Positions 36,601 through 45,736 of a DNA stretch of 64,000 nucleotides are shown one piece after another (position 1 is the stretch's first letter; each line of letters starts with the position of its first letter). Location of the stretch: the NCBI GenBank assembly GCA_021730635.1, contig JAJNNC010000017.1, positions 62,001-126,000 on the forward strand, written 5' to 3'. A program made the position numbers and the translations under genes. The notes beneath the pieces were generated by a model. That model had not been told where the DNA came from, did not search any database, and saw only the letters and a list, made by a program, of their open reading frames with translations. The stretch is from Catalimonadaceae bacterium JC749. Its GTDB lineage: Bacteria; Bacteroidota; Bacteroidia; Cytophagales; Cyclobacteriaceae.

Positions 36601-36720
36601 AGTGCCTGGAAAAACTTTTCTTATGTATATGATTACAATGAGAAGGGAGTGCCGGTTAAAATTTATGCCAATAATGGTATTCCAGATATTATCTATGAGT
36701 ATGAAGATTGTGATTTTTAA
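33682..36720 (+). CDS. lipoprotein with eight fibronectin type III repeats
   Basis: 1012 aa. Lipobox FFAGGC puts the lipid on Cys21. Eight consecutive repeats of about 92 residues span roughly 32-770, each with a SFxAxW strand (for example SFTAQWQPV, SFHANWQPV) and ending TYYYRVRAK. Residues about 775-1012 form a different domain with Tyr-rich strands (TMTYNGSGQILTAT, FQYNDEGMVSELLFY, YLYNTKGQVTSVEDKDGN) like RHS/YD wall repeats. Probably on the outer-membrane surface, where FN3 arrays bind glycans or proteins. It opens a run of closely spaced genes: 22 bases to the TonB receptor. Specific ligand unknown. Confidence 0.88.
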   Translation: MLKYYKIFLFVFLIIFFAGGCEFEEKNYIRPVPIALEAVDLSATGFTAKWKPMLGANSYTLELATDDVFEEGIVNSFPKVINDTLFNVENLEASQTYYYRVKATRDNGDTEYSNVVKATTDGLAPPKVLDPDHVTPVSFTAQWQPVPEAESYLLYIATDIGFASILEKYNGFETTDTTYVINDLTVNQKYFYKVKAKRGKATSDFSSTIFAPTSELETPVIQEATEINLTSFTINWGEVSGATSYLVFISTDPLVTDTLSGYGPKEVTASSLIVVGLNANTTYYYRIQAKNSLTPSGKSEIVATKTGQLSNPVAQSASDVQINSFRANWDSAEFATSYTLDVARDPNFTNFLSGYRNREVVNTSEVVSNLLRNTTYYYRVRAKGFGSSSDPSNTVEVITTSFASPLALNAIEVQPTSFKAVWQPVSNAHSYRLEVATDPNFTSTLSNYNNVSVDDTVKLVTGLTINKNYFYRVRAIRDSILSGYSNIISQTTTDLSKPQMQAATHVTLTSFHANWQPVSGAISYLIDVANDPLFTDIFVDYDNKELTATTLTVTGLDANKTYYYRVRAKNNVAISENSEVGSAKTSAIDPPLASAASSVTMSSFQANWSAVTNADSYLLDVAVDPNFQSLVPGFNAKEIFDTFEIISDLEPATTYYYRIKAKGLNSTSSFSNVINATTAQLPPPNVLNATHHTVFEFTANWEEVTGATSYLLYVATDAAFTQVLPNYNGKEVVGSTATVSDLEPHNTYYYRLRSRRLSKVSDYSNVRAVNASIASGCRISEIEISGVEREVFTYDDEDDLVEKIELFDIAGPTTLMQDFSMTYNGSGQILTATRREWNGVVMETTENWSFDYTSGRLSGIAKTDATNGNPLSYLQFQYNDEGMVSELLFYTDATQVTLIDKETYLYNTKGQVTSVEDKDGNEIKKFMYNNAFNAEALFHPDIALMLHNATGGTNQPIIHIHDLTYYQYYDSGTSAWKNFSYVYDYNEKGVPVKIYANNGIPDIIYEYEDCDF

Positions 36721-36742
36721 TGGCAGGATAGGCTAAAATAAT

Positions 36743-38815
36743 ATGCAACGAATTTATTGTTTCAGTTTCATTTCATTATTATTTATTCAAAATGCCCTGG
36801 CTCAGGTAGATAGCGCTCATATCGATAAACCTTATTTGCTTTCTGTAGAAGAGGATGTTCTGCCAATGGAAGTTCAAAACACCGAAGAGCGTGAAGTGTT
36901 TGCCGCTTCCAGAAATCTGGAAAAAGTATTTGAAACCGCCATTGCCACATCCATCATTACAGCTGATGAAATCAAACAAGCCGGTGCTACCAATTTGCCT
37001 GAGTCGCTAAGATTAATACCTGATTTGGTAGTGCGCCAAAAGTCAAACGGATATTATAGCGTACACATCAGAAGTGATGTGTCCTTTTCTCTGGATGACC
37101 AAAGTCCTAATTTTGATAATACGACAGTATTGCTAACTATCAATGGAATTCCCTTTAACAATTTTTATCAGGGAAGTATATATTGGGAGACCGTTCCTGT
37201 AGATTTACACGATATTAAAAGAATTGAAGTTATTAAAACCCCTCATACTGTTTTTTATGGTACCGGGGCCGCTACAGGTGTCATAAATATTGTCACTAAA
37301 GTAGTAAGTAACAATCGTTTGAAGGCTCATACTAATTTTCAGGGTGGCACCTATAATACCTATGTTCACCGTGGAGATGCTGGTTTTGCAGTTTCTGAAA
37401 AGCTACAATTTAGGATTTCAGGTTACTACCATTCCAGGGCCAGATTTATGGACCCTTACTACGTTTTCGATCAGCAAAAGTACATAAAAAGCGATTCCTT
37501 GCTTTTTTATCATGCCAGGATTGAGAAAACCAATCTTTATCCCGAAAGAGCATTACAAAGTTCAGGACTCAATGCTTATGCCTTTTGGAAGATAAATTCC
37601 CAGGCCGATGTTGAAATTTTCGCTTACACTCAAAATTCCAGTATACAGAGTGCTTCCTTAAAAACAGGAAATCTGGCATTTAACAACAGAACCTCGAAAA
37701 CAAATTCGATAAATATCAAATCAAAGATCTATCGTCTTCATGCTAATTTTTCTTACCAGTCGGGGCTACAGAATCTGGCGGTAGGATACACTGGGTATGA
37801 AATGGAAATTGGCAATATATTTTCATCGCTTGATTATCACCATTACGGCAAATTTTATCGCCTGAAAGCAGGCACTAGCTACCTCAGAAATGCAGCTCAT
37901 AATTTGTTTATCCCTAACTCTGTAGCGGAAATCAGGCAGATAACTTCTAATCCATATGTGAATCATGCGGTGCTGGGCAGAAATTTTGTGACTGATTTCG
38001 GGCTTTACCTGTCTCAAAACTTCTATTTCTTCAGAAACACCCTGAAGCTGACTGGGACGGGAAGAATGGATTATCTAAATACAACCCAACAGTTACACTC
38101 TTCTTATCAAATAGCCTCTTCTTTGAAAATAGGAGGTAAGAACATGGTAAGAATGGCACTTTCCAAAGGGCTTCAGGGAACTTATGTGATGGATTATTTT
38201 AGCTTAGAAGATTCTCTGGAGCAAACATATGTCACGTATAAGGATGTAAATCCAATCACGGTGGAAAATTTTGAACTTGGTTATAGAACCAGGCCCTTAA
38301 GAGAACTATTTGTTGATTTTACCTTATTTCACAGCAAAACCTACAATTTTTTGCAACATAGTTCTGCCAATGATAATAATGAAATAATGAATAGCAACAC
38401 TTCCGCCAGTCTGACAGGGATTACGATTGATACTGATTTTGCTTTTAATAAATTAACCTTTAAAACCTTTGTAACGCTCCAGAGTGCACATTATCAAGCG
38501 GCAGATAGCCGGGAAAAAGAAAACTTTACGCCAAGTTATGTTGGGGGGATAGCCTGCAGCTATAGTATGTTTTTAAATAAACTGAAAATTAACACCAATT
38601 TATACTTTTATGATCATTCCAGCTTTCTGAATCAGTATTATACATATGCCGTTGCTGGTAAAACCATTACTAACTTAAAAATTTCCTACAACTTCTGGGG
38701 TGAACATACTATCTATTTTAACGGAAGGAATATACTGAATAATAAAAGCATTGAATATCCTTATGCGGACGAAATTACACGCTTATATCTGGTAGGAATT
38801 GACCTAACTTTCTGA
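36743..38815 (+). CDS. TonB-dependent outer membrane receptor
   Basis: 690 aa with signal peptide (ISLLFIQNALAQ). The plug domain is at about residues 55-180 with IATSIITADEIKQAGATNLPESL and RIEVIKTPHTVFYGTGAATGVINIV, as in BtuB/Cir-type receptors. A 22-strand barrel follows and ends in a C-terminal Phe (LYLVGIDLTF). No carboxypeptidase-like N-terminal domain, so it is not SusC type. Its position between the FN3 lipoprotein and a SpoIIE-type phosphatase is unusual. Substrate cannot be assigned (siderophore, cobalamin or peptide). Confidence 0.93.
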   Translation: MQRIYCFSFISLLFIQNALAQVDSAHIDKPYLLSVEEDVLPMEVQNTEEREVFAASRNLEKVFETAIATSIITADEIKQAGATNLPESLRLIPDLVVRQKSNGYYSVHIRSDVSFSLDDQSPNFDNTTVLLTINGIPFNNFYQGSIYWETVPVDLHDIKRIEVIKTPHTVFYGTGAATGVINIVTKVVSNNRLKAHTNFQGGTYNTYVHRGDAGFAVSEKLQFRISGYYHSRARFMDPYYVFDQQKYIKSDSLLFYHARIEKTNLYPERALQSSGLNAYAFWKINSQADVEIFAYTQNSSIQSASLKTGNLAFNNRTSKTNSINIKSKIYRLHANFSYQSGLQNLAVGYTGYEMEIGNIFSSLDYHHYGKFYRLKAGTSYLRNAAHNLFIPNSVAEIRQITSNPYVNHAVLGRNFVTDFGLYLSQNFYFFRNTLKLTGTGRMDYLNTTQQLHSSYQIASSLKIGGKNMVRMALSKGLQGTYVMDYFSLEDSLEQTYVTYKDVNPITVENFELGYRTRPLRELFVDFTLFHSKTYNFLQHSSANDNNEIMNSNTSASLTGITIDTDFAFNKLTFKTFVTLQSAHYQAADSREKENFTPSYVGGIACSYSMFLNKLKINTNLYFYDHSSFLNQYYTYAVAGKTITNLKISYNFWGEHTIYFNGRNILNNKSIEYPYADEITRLYLVGIDLTF

Positions 38816-38859
38816 ATACGTTGACCATTCAAAATTTATACACCGTCAGTTTCATCTAT

Positions 38860-41490
38860 ATGGGCCGTAAGGTGACGCTACTTGGCAGCTTTATCCTGGT
38901 ATTCTGCATTGGAGCAGTCTGCCTGCCTGTTTTGATGTTTGGCCAGAATTTGTCATCAGCAGGAAAGGCACAAAAAGAAACTTATATAGAAATAGTTAAT
39001 TCACACTTACAAAAGGCAAGCAGCTATCACCAGGGCTTACAATTAGAAGAAGCTTTGGCCCAGGCACAAGAGGCTCTCAAAATATCTCAAAATAATAATT
39101 ATTTAACCGGTAAGGCACAAAGTCTCAGTCTGCTTGGAAAAATTAGCGAAGACACCGGAGAGATCTCAGAAAGTTTGAGATTTCATTTATGGGCTATTCA
39201 GACCTTAGAGTTGATCAATGATCAGCAGAAGATAGCCCAGGAGTATAAAGAAATTGGCTATTTGTACTTAAATATGAAAGCTTACAAAAAAGCCAAAGAG
39301 TATTTATTGTTGTATCAAACAACCACAGAGAAAACAGGAATCAGAATCGATGAGCAAATCAGTTTCTGGAGAGATATTGCTTTTATCCATCTGCAGTTAA
39401 AGGAATATACAGAAGCCGGAAAATATTATGTGATGTTATTAGCGGATCAAATCAATCAAAAGGATACGGTTGCCCAAGAAAGAACGTTACGCACTTTGGC
39501 TTTCATCAGTAAAAGTGCTAATCGACTTGAGGAAGCCATAAGGTATCATCAGAGGCTACTGGAAATCTATCGATCGCAGGATAATATCATTAAGCTCACT
39601 AATACATATAATGACCTTGGTTTCTTATACAAGAAAAAAAATGATCTTAAAACATCGATAGAATATTTCAATAATGGCATTAGTATTAGTCAGGAGCACA
39701 CAGAAGTATTAGATGACGATTCACAAGTTGCTTTATTTTCTAACATAGGTATAGCCTATACAAACTTATCCCTTTTTGCTCGCGCCAAAGAGTATTATTT
39801 GCATGCTCTTCGGATTCGGGAAAAACAAGAGAATCCGGAGGGAGAGGCTTATATTTATAATCAATTAGCCTCCAATTATTTTGTGAGCGGAAAAAACGCT
39901 TTAGCCTTAAAGTCGGTGATGAGTGCCATTGACATTGGTGTTACCTATGATGCCAAAGAAGTTTTGGCTACCAGTTATAAAATATTATCTCTGATCTACG
40001 AATCTGATAACAATCTGGGCAAGGCACAACTCTACGAGAAAAAGTATAGAGAGATTATGGAGCACATTGAGGAGAAAGATGCCCTGACATTTGAAGAGAT
40101 GCTGCATCGACAAAACGAGCTTGAAAGAAAAGAAGATGACATAAAAGTACAGCTCCGTGAGCAAGAGCAAAGTACCCTTGAGGCAGAGAGGAGAGAAAAT
40201 GAACTAATTCTGAAAGAAAAAGAACTTGCCATTCTTAAAAGAGATCAGGAGTTGCAGGCCATTGCCTTACAAAATCAACAGTTGGAGAAAGTCAAAGCGG
40301 AGCAGGCATTGGTTCTAGCCAGGCAGCAGTTACAGGCAGAAAAAAAAGAAACAGAATTAAGGGAGCTGGAAAAGCAAAAGCAGCTTCAAGATTTAAAACT
40401 TAAGCAACAAATGCTTGAAAAAGAACAGCAGGAAAAAGCCATCGCCTTGCTAGAAGCAGACCAGAAATTGAAAGAGCAGAAATTACAGGAGGAAGCTAGT
40501 ATAAGGAATTATGGATACGGCATCATTGCTTTGTTTATTTTCATCTTATTAGTGGTTCTATTGAGCTTTATCCAAAAAAGAAATGACAATAAGAAGTTAC
40601 AACACCAACAGGTAGAAATAAAGAAAAAAAACGAGCAACTTCTACTTAGTGAGCAGGAACTGCGGAAAAATATGGATGAGCTTAAAGATGCGCAAATAAC
40701 TTTAGCAGAACAAAAAGAACAGCTTGAATTAGAGTACAGAAAAACCCAGGAAAGTATAGAGTATGCTAAAAGAATTCAATTCTCAATTCTTCCAACTGAT
40801 ACGCAAAGGGTTAGCCTGATCCCAGACAGCTTCATTCTGTACAAACCAAAAGACATAGTATCAGGAGATTTTTATTGGATTTCCAAAAATGAGGAAAAGA
40901 TTATAGTCTCTGTGGTGGATTGCACCGGACATGGCGTGCCAGGAGCTTTGGTTTCTTTGATCGGTAACAACGTGTTGAATGAAGCTATTAATGAGCAACA
41001 ATTGTTAAATCCGGTTGAAATATTGCATTATTTGGACAAAAAGGTGCATCAAAAATTGAGACAGGATGAGGGTCAGATTAAAGATGGAATGGATTTGGGT
41101 ATATGTACACTGGAGCCTATAGGATCCACTTTAGTAAAATTGGTATATAGTGGTGCTAAAAATACCATGTTTATTGTGACTAAGGGTAAATTGTTTACTC
41201 TAAAAGGAGATAGAAAATCTATTGGTGGAGATAAAAATAATGTTCAATTCTCTTCCCAGGAAATGGTGCTGGATAGGGGAGATGTTATTTATCTTACCAC
41301 AGATGGTTTTATTGATCAAGCTAATCCGCTGAGAGAACGTTTCGGTACAAAAAAGCTCAAAATGCTTATTGAGAAAGTGCACCCGTTCACTATGGCTGAT
41401 CAAAAAGTGATTTTTGAAAATGCATTAGCGGAACATCAACAGGCCACAGAACAAAGAGATGATATCAATTTTATTGGTATAAGGATATGA
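38860..41490 (+). CDS. TPR - coiled-coil - membrane - SpoIIE/PP2C phosphatase (SiaA-like)
   Basis: 876 aa. The frame starts at TTG 38821, but ATG 38860 gives a good signal/anchor (GRKVTLLGSFILVFCIGAVCLPVLMFG). Residues about 40-400 are periplasmic TPR repeats (for example FSNIGIAYTNLSLFARAKEY), 410-545 a long Glu/Lys/Gln coiled coil, 552-572 a membrane helix, then a second coiled coil and a SpoIIE domain from about 625 (YAKRIQFSILP, DIVSGDFYWI, VVDCTGHGVPGALVS, DMGDDINFIG-like end QRDDINFIG). The phosphatase should dephosphorylate SiaC-like protein in response to a periplasmic signal. Twenty bases to the siaB-like gene. Confidence 0.93.
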   Translation: MGRKVTLLGSFILVFCIGAVCLPVLMFGQNLSSAGKAQKETYIEIVNSHLQKASSYHQGLQLEEALAQAQEALKISQNNNYLTGKAQSLSLLGKISEDTGEISESLRFHLWAIQTLELINDQQKIAQEYKEIGYLYLNMKAYKKAKEYLLLYQTTTEKTGIRIDEQISFWRDIAFIHLQLKEYTEAGKYYVMLLADQINQKDTVAQERTLRTLAFISKSANRLEEAIRYHQRLLEIYRSQDNIIKLTNTYNDLGFLYKKKNDLKTSIEYFNNGISISQEHTEVLDDDSQVALFSNIGIAYTNLSLFARAKEYYLHALRIREKQENPEGEAYIYNQLASNYFVSGKNALALKSVMSAIDIGVTYDAKEVLATSYKILSLIYESDNNLGKAQLYEKKYREIMEHIEEKDALTFEEMLHRQNELERKEDDIKVQLREQEQSTLEAERRENELILKEKELAILKRDQELQAIALQNQQLEKVKAEQALVLARQQLQAEKKETELRELEKQKQLQDLKLKQQMLEKEQQEKAIALLEADQKLKEQKLQEEASIRNYGYGIIALFIFILLVVLLSFIQKRNDNKKLQHQQVEIKKKNEQLLLSEQELRKNMDELKDAQITLAEQKEQLELEYRKTQESIEYAKRIQFSILPTDTQRVSLIPDSFILYKPKDIVSGDFYWISKNEEKIIVSVVDCTGHGVPGALVSLIGNNVLNEAINEQQLLNPVEILHYLDKKVHQKLRQDEGQIKDGMDLGICTLEPIGSTLVKLVYSGAKNTMFIVTKGKLFTLKGDRKSIGGDKNNVQFSSQEMVLDRGDVIYLTTDGFIDQANPLRERFGTKKLKMLIEKVHPFTMADQKVIFENALAEHQQATEQRDDINFIGIRI

Positions 41491-41509
41491 TTCTTTAATA
41501 TAAATAATC

Positions 41510-42052
41510 ATGCTTTCAAGAGAGAATATGTTAGATCGTTTAGTTATTATTCAAGATAAGAGAATTCTTATTTCTTATAAGGGGCCTGTTACGCCAGTAA
41601 TTATGGCTGAGATTAGCCGGGACATTCAAGATAAACTGGCCGAAAACCCAAAAGCAAGCCGAAAGGTTTTCTCTGTATTTATTGAGTTAGCACAAAATAT
41701 CCTTTACTACTCCGTTGAGAAAATTCAATATGCGGGAAGATTAGATAGTGTAGGAATGTTACAAATCATAGAGATGGACGATTATTTTGTTTTTTTGTGC
41801 GGGAACACCGTCATGAAAAAAGATGTGGCACAATTGGTTAACAATTGTAAAACCATCAATTCCTTAAACAGAGAGGAGCTTCGTAAGCTCAAGCGTTATC
41901 AGCGAAAACAACCTCAAAGCGAAACCAGTAAAGGAGCGGGTATCGGATTGGTGCAAGTAGCTATACTCTCTGATAATCCCTTGGAAATCCAGATACATGA
42001 AGTAGATGACGATCAATCATTCTTTACATTGTCAGTTAATATTAATAAGTGA
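41510..42052 (+). CDS. siaB: SiaB-type protein kinase (DUF6272)
   Basis: 180 aa GHKL-type kinase. It has an N-box-like IELAQNILYYSVEK and a G-box GAGIGLVQVA near residue 145, as in anti-sigma-factor-like kinases of partner-switching modules. In Pseudomonas SiaB phosphorylates SiaC on a Thr, opposing the SiaA phosphatase. The gene sits between SiaA-like and SiaC-like genes, exactly the known order. An alternative Met lies six codons in. Assignment is by family and neighbourhood. Confidence 0.85.
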   Translation: MLSRENMLDRLVIIQDKRILISYKGPVTPVIMAEISRDIQDKLAENPKASRKVFSVFIELAQNILYYSVEKIQYAGRLDSVGMLQIIEMDDYFVFLCGNTVMKKDVAQLVNNCKTINSLNREELRKLKRYQRKQPQSETSKGAGIGLVQVAILSDNPLEIQIHEVDDDQSFFTLSVNINK

Positions 42053-42056
42053 AATT

Positions 42057-42455
42057 ATGGAAACAACTAACTTGAATGATTTAGAAATTACAGGTGAAAA
42101 AGGCACTTATTTTATTCCTTATGTACGTTTCAACGCGGAAACTGGGAAATGTTTATTAGAAGGAGAGTCTTATCTGGAGAATACCTGGGAATTTTACAAC
42201 CAATTAAAGGCTTGGTTACAGAGCTATTCTGCCACCAATAAGCCGATCTTCCTTGATTTTAAACTTACATATTTTAACACCAGTTCCTCTAAAGGCATTT
42301 TTGAGCTATTGATGTTTTTAAAAGAATATGAAAATAATGGAGGAAAAGTAATGATTAACTGGTATTACCCTGAATATGACGAAGATCTGTTGGAGGAAGC
42401 AGAAGATTTCATAGAAGATACCCAACTGGCCATTAGATTGATACCTTACAAATAA
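42057..42455 (+). CDS. siaC: SiaC family regulatory phosphoprotein (DUF1987)
   Basis: 132 aa from the ATG at 42057; the open frame extends upstream into siaB but that part has no family similarity. The domain contains FIPYVRFNAETGKCLLEGESYLE and the phosphorylation loop LTYFNTSSSKGIFELL, in which the Thr matches the residue phosphorylated by SiaB in the Pseudomonas system. There dephospho-SiaC activates the diguanylate cyclase SiaD; no GGDEF gene is nearby, so the output target here is unknown. Four bases after the siaB-like stop, one transcript. Confidence 0.88.
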   Translation: METTNLNDLEITGEKGTYFIPYVRFNAETGKCLLEGESYLENTWEFYNQLKAWLQSYSATNKPIFLDFKLTYFNTSSSKGIFELLMFLKEYENNGGKVMINWYYPEYDEDLLEEAEDFIEDTQLAIRLIPYK

Positions 42456-42587
42456 TCAGCTTCACTTAGAAATGAGCTATATCCCTCAAAATACGGTCAT
42501 TTATTTTTAACTAAATATTAAGGGATGAAAAAGTTGTTTAAACTTCCAAATCCAGGTTATTTGCATAGCTAATAAAAGGCTGATAGT

Positions 42588-43757
42588 ATGAATCGATATG
42601 TAAAATCTCTGGATGGGTTACGTGCTGTAGCAGTACTGTTGGTCATGCTCTTTCATTTTCGGATTTACGATTTTGGTTCGGCAGGAATAGGAGTAGGCTG
42701 GATAGGAGTACAGCTATTTTTTGTGCTGTCAGGATACTTAATCACGCAGATACTGCTGGAAGAGAAGAAGAAGAGTCTTGGATTTTATCTGAAGAAATTC
42801 TACTGGCGTAGAGCCCTCCGGATTTTTCCTTTATATTTCGGGTATTTATTCGCAATATCTGCCGTCTTTTTTATTACTGACAAACCTTATTTTTTAGGGG
42901 ATAAACTTCCTTTCTTATATTCTTATACCTTCAATTTTACGCGACTCTTTCCCGACTGGAAGCATAGTCCTCTTTATACCCATCTTTGGTCCTTATCGGT
43001 AGAAGAGCAATTTTACTTATTCTGGCCATTCTTTATTTATTTTCTTTCCAGAAGAAACCTGAAAATAGGTGTCATTACCATTCTGCTTTTCATACCCGTT
43101 TTCAGATATTTTTTAGGACAGTATCTTGTATATAGTAGTCAGCTGACACCAGAAGCCATAGGCGAAGCTATCTACTGGTTTACTTTTAGTCATATTGATG
43201 CGTTTGCGATAGGAGGAGCAATTCCAATTTTTGATATGAAGCACACAGTAAAGAAGCCAACTCTCCTGTTAATAAGTTCTTTCCTGATTTTGATTTTATT
43301 TGGTTTATTTAATGCCCTGTCTATTATTCCGCAAGATGTGCATTTTGAAATCTCCAGCTTGGGATTTCCTATTGGGGGTATGCAAAATATGCAGCATGTG
43401 TGGTCCTATTCTTTGTTAAACATATCTTTTGCTGCTTTGATCTTATGGCTATTGAAGCATCAAAACCAAAAAAATATTCTGACTAATCCTTTATTGGTTT
43501 CTATAGGAAAGGTTTCTTATGGTATGTATTTGTTTCACTGGATTATTTTATCAGTATTTAGTAAAGCAGTAGAAAGATTACCCTGGACTGTCAACAGTCT
43601 GCTATTATTTATAGTATTCTTTTTAATAGTCTATGGGGTATCATGGTGTAGCTATCAACTGTACGAGAAAAGGTTTCTACGCTTAAAAGATAGGATTTAC
43701 AATGAGAAGCCGTCTGAAAATAAGATTATCTACCGGACCGATAGTGCTTCCCAGTAA
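42588..43757 (+). CDS. acyltransferase family 3 (OafA type) membrane protein
   Basis: 389 aa with about ten membrane helices. The N-terminal signature SLDGLRAVAVLLVMLFHF (with the conserved His/Arg) and LWSLSVEEQFYLFWPFF are typical of OafA/NodX/OatA O-acyltransferases, which acetylate surface polysaccharides. No periplasmic SGNH domain is attached. It follows the SiaABC-like genes by 132 bases in the same direction and may be a downstream member or regulated output, which is inference. Confidence 0.92.
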   Translation: MNRYVKSLDGLRAVAVLLVMLFHFRIYDFGSAGIGVGWIGVQLFFVLSGYLITQILLEEKKKSLGFYLKKFYWRRALRIFPLYFGYLFAISAVFFITDKPYFLGDKLPFLYSYTFNFTRLFPDWKHSPLYTHLWSLSVEEQFYLFWPFFIYFLSRRNLKIGVITILLFIPVFRYFLGQYLVYSSQLTPEAIGEAIYWFTFSHIDAFAIGGAIPIFDMKHTVKKPTLLLISSFLILILFGLFNALSIIPQDVHFEISSLGFPIGGMQNMQHVWSYSLLNISFAALILWLLKHQNQKNILTNPLLVSIGKVSYGMYLFHWIILSVFSKAVERLPWTVNSLLLFIVFFLIVYGVSWCSYQLYEKRFLRLKDRIYNEKPSENKIIYRTDSASQ

Positions 43758-43854
43758 AATATCATCTCGATTTAGAAATCGATTAAATATTAGGATTCAA
43801 AATCTTGCTTTTTAGGCCAGATAGAATACAATTCAATTGGAGTTAATAGCTGAT

Positions 43855-44793
43855 TTACCCTCTTCTTAATGTAAACAGGGTTACTTCTCCTTTACAATTA
43901 AATCTGACGGGTAATCCGGAAGTACCGCAGCCTGCACTCGTATATCCTGTCATGTTTCCTTCTTTCCATAGACCCGCCACCAAATGTTTTCCTTTGTTCA
44001 AATGAGAAATAATAGGAATACCATTGGGTAAACAGATCTGCCCGGCATGCGTATGGCCGCTCAGATATAAATGATAGCCATTGGCGGCTGCTTCTTTGTA
44101 TAATTCTGGCGTATGAACTAAAGCTATTTTAAATTCATGATGAGGAGTTTTCAGAGACTCTGTTATTTGATTAGAAAAGTATATATAGGGATCGTCTGTG
44201 CCTGTAAAAAGTATTTTATCCAAGCCACGGAATACAGGTACTGTTTCATTTGTCAACATTTGTACACCCATAGACTCTAAAATCTTTACAACAGACTGGG
44301 TATCGTGGTTACCCAAGGTGGCAAAAATACCATCTGGAGCCTGAATGATACTGGTGATTTTACGTAAAGGCTCAGTTACATTTTCAGTGTATTCTCCATA
44401 AGCACCCAGACGATAGTCACCCGTCATGACACAAATATCATATCGGAGGTCTTCTACGATATCACAAATCACATTTTCCAGGCCAGGAAGGCAATCAATA
44501 TGTAAGTCGGTAAGGTGAAGAATTCGATAACCATCAAAAGCCTTAGGAAGCTGTTCAAAAAATAATTCATGTTCTTTCAATACAATACTTAAGGCATTGT
44601 CATGTCCCCATCTATAAACACCAGCCATTTTTAAACTCAAGGTTAAATAAGGGGCCAAGTGATCCAATAAGGTAATTCTTCCTGTTTTTTTTGATCTTTC
44701 ACTAAGCTTATTAAAACGGATGGCCTCTAACTTTGAGCGATTAGTTAACCATTCTTTTCTAGCCTTATTGATCTGTTGTGAAATATCTATCAT
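43855..44793 (-). CDS. metallophosphoesterase
   Basis: 312 aa calcineurin-like enzyme. Metal motifs are complete: DLHID (LHLTDLHIDCLPG), GDYRLG, LGNHD, LVHTPE and SGHTHAGQI. The layout resembles YkuE/YaeI-type phosphoesterases, which have a membrane-near N-terminus, but here no transmembrane segment is obvious, only an amphipathic N-terminal stretch. Substrate unknown (possibly UDP-diacylglucosamine-like or phosphodiesters). Convergent with the acyltransferase. Confidence 0.88.
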   Translation of the reverse strand: MIDISQQINKARKEWLTNRSKLEAIRFNKLSERSKKTGRITLLDHLAPYLTLSLKMAGVYRWGHDNALSIVLKEHELFFEQLPKAFDGYRILHLTDLHIDCLPGLENVICDIVEDLRYDICVMTGDYRLGAYGEYTENVTEPLRKITSIIQAPDGIFATLGNHDTQSVVKILESMGVQMLTNETVPVFRGLDKILFTGTDDPYIYFSNQITESLKTPHHEFKIALVHTPELYKEAAANGYHLYLSGHTHAGQICLPNGIPIISHLNKGKHLVAGLWKEGNMTGYTSAGCGTSGLPVRFNCKGEVTLFTLRRG

Positions 44794-45736
44794 GAGGTCA
44801 AAATTTTACCGAGAATCTTATTCAATCTATTACTGCAAAATAGCACAAAGTAAGTCAAGGTTAACTGTAATTATGTGCGCACTTATTACAGACGTATTAT
44901 TATAAGCAGTACTTGCTGTCTATTTTATAATAGAATAATTCTTATGAAATTTAAAAGAATTGCAGCAAGAATGGTTCCCATTGTAAAACTGAAAAGTAAA
45001 AAAGAAGTCGGCTGCCTGCGTAATCCATTGATACCTGTTGATTTGACTATTCAACAATCATTTTTATATATCAAATTTATTTTTAAAGCTTACTTTTCTT
45101 TCTCCCACCAGGAAAGGTGATTGAAAGTAACTTGTATAGCCAAATACCTTATCCTGGGTAAGGAGTCAGCGAATTGTGTAATTTCTTTCTCATTCGCACC
45201 AATTGTCGTTAGCCTGTCTATTATGATTTAATGTCAGAAGATTTCGGATGTGTCAACGAATGAAAGATGTATGACAGTTACTAAGGCAAAATTTCACCTT
45301 AATGTTGAGTTGATATTTTTTCTTACCTCTGTTAGCCTATGATTTATGTAGGGAAGGATATCTGATACTGGCAAAACAGATTGATAAAACTTTTGTCTTT
45401 ACAAAACTTATAGATCTGTGAATGTGTGCTATCATTCTGGTGAGAGGGAAATGATAAAATGTTGATTCAACCTTCCGGTATTGAATAGTATCACTCTATT
45501 TAGGTATGATAATTCTTAGCGGGTATACTTACCCTAGACAACCTAAACTGTGTTTTCATATTCAGGAGCTTTACCTGTGTTGTATAATGGAAACCCCTCT
45601 GAATCAACATGTCCCTTGTCTTAAATCTTTTTGACCGCTGACTAAAAGCACATACGTCACAATGTTTATAATTAGCATATAAATTGAATTATTTTAAGCG
45701 ATATATTTGCTGAAATTGATAGAATTTGCATAGGTT
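44794..45736. other. long AT-rich region without supported gene
   Basis: About 940 bases with no ORF I can defend. A weak 81-codon frame at 44875-45120 has no family likeness. An 11-base inverted repeat, ATGTTGATTCA at 45459-45469 and TGAATCAACAT at 45600-45610, brackets 130 bases. The promoter of the response regulator begins at its right end. The region may be decayed mobile DNA, but I found no transposase frame in it. Confidence 0.4.
45702..45709 (+). promoter_or_regulatory. -7 promoter element for response regulator 1
   Basis: TATATTTG, exact match to TAnnTTTG, ending 28 bases before the ATG at 45737. The same element-to-start distance occurs at the paralogue (47925-47932), which supports both promoters. 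ATTG at 45683-45686 is a -33 candidate with slightly short spacing. Confidence 0.65.

Noticed and set aside
44875-45120. 81-codon plus-strand frame
   Set aside because: No family likeness, poor composition and no promoter; treated as chance ORF in AT-rich DNA.
45459-45610. 11-bp inverted repeat 130 bases apart
   Set aside because: Arms are short for that distance and expected by chance in several kilobases of AT-rich DNA; no other transposon features.
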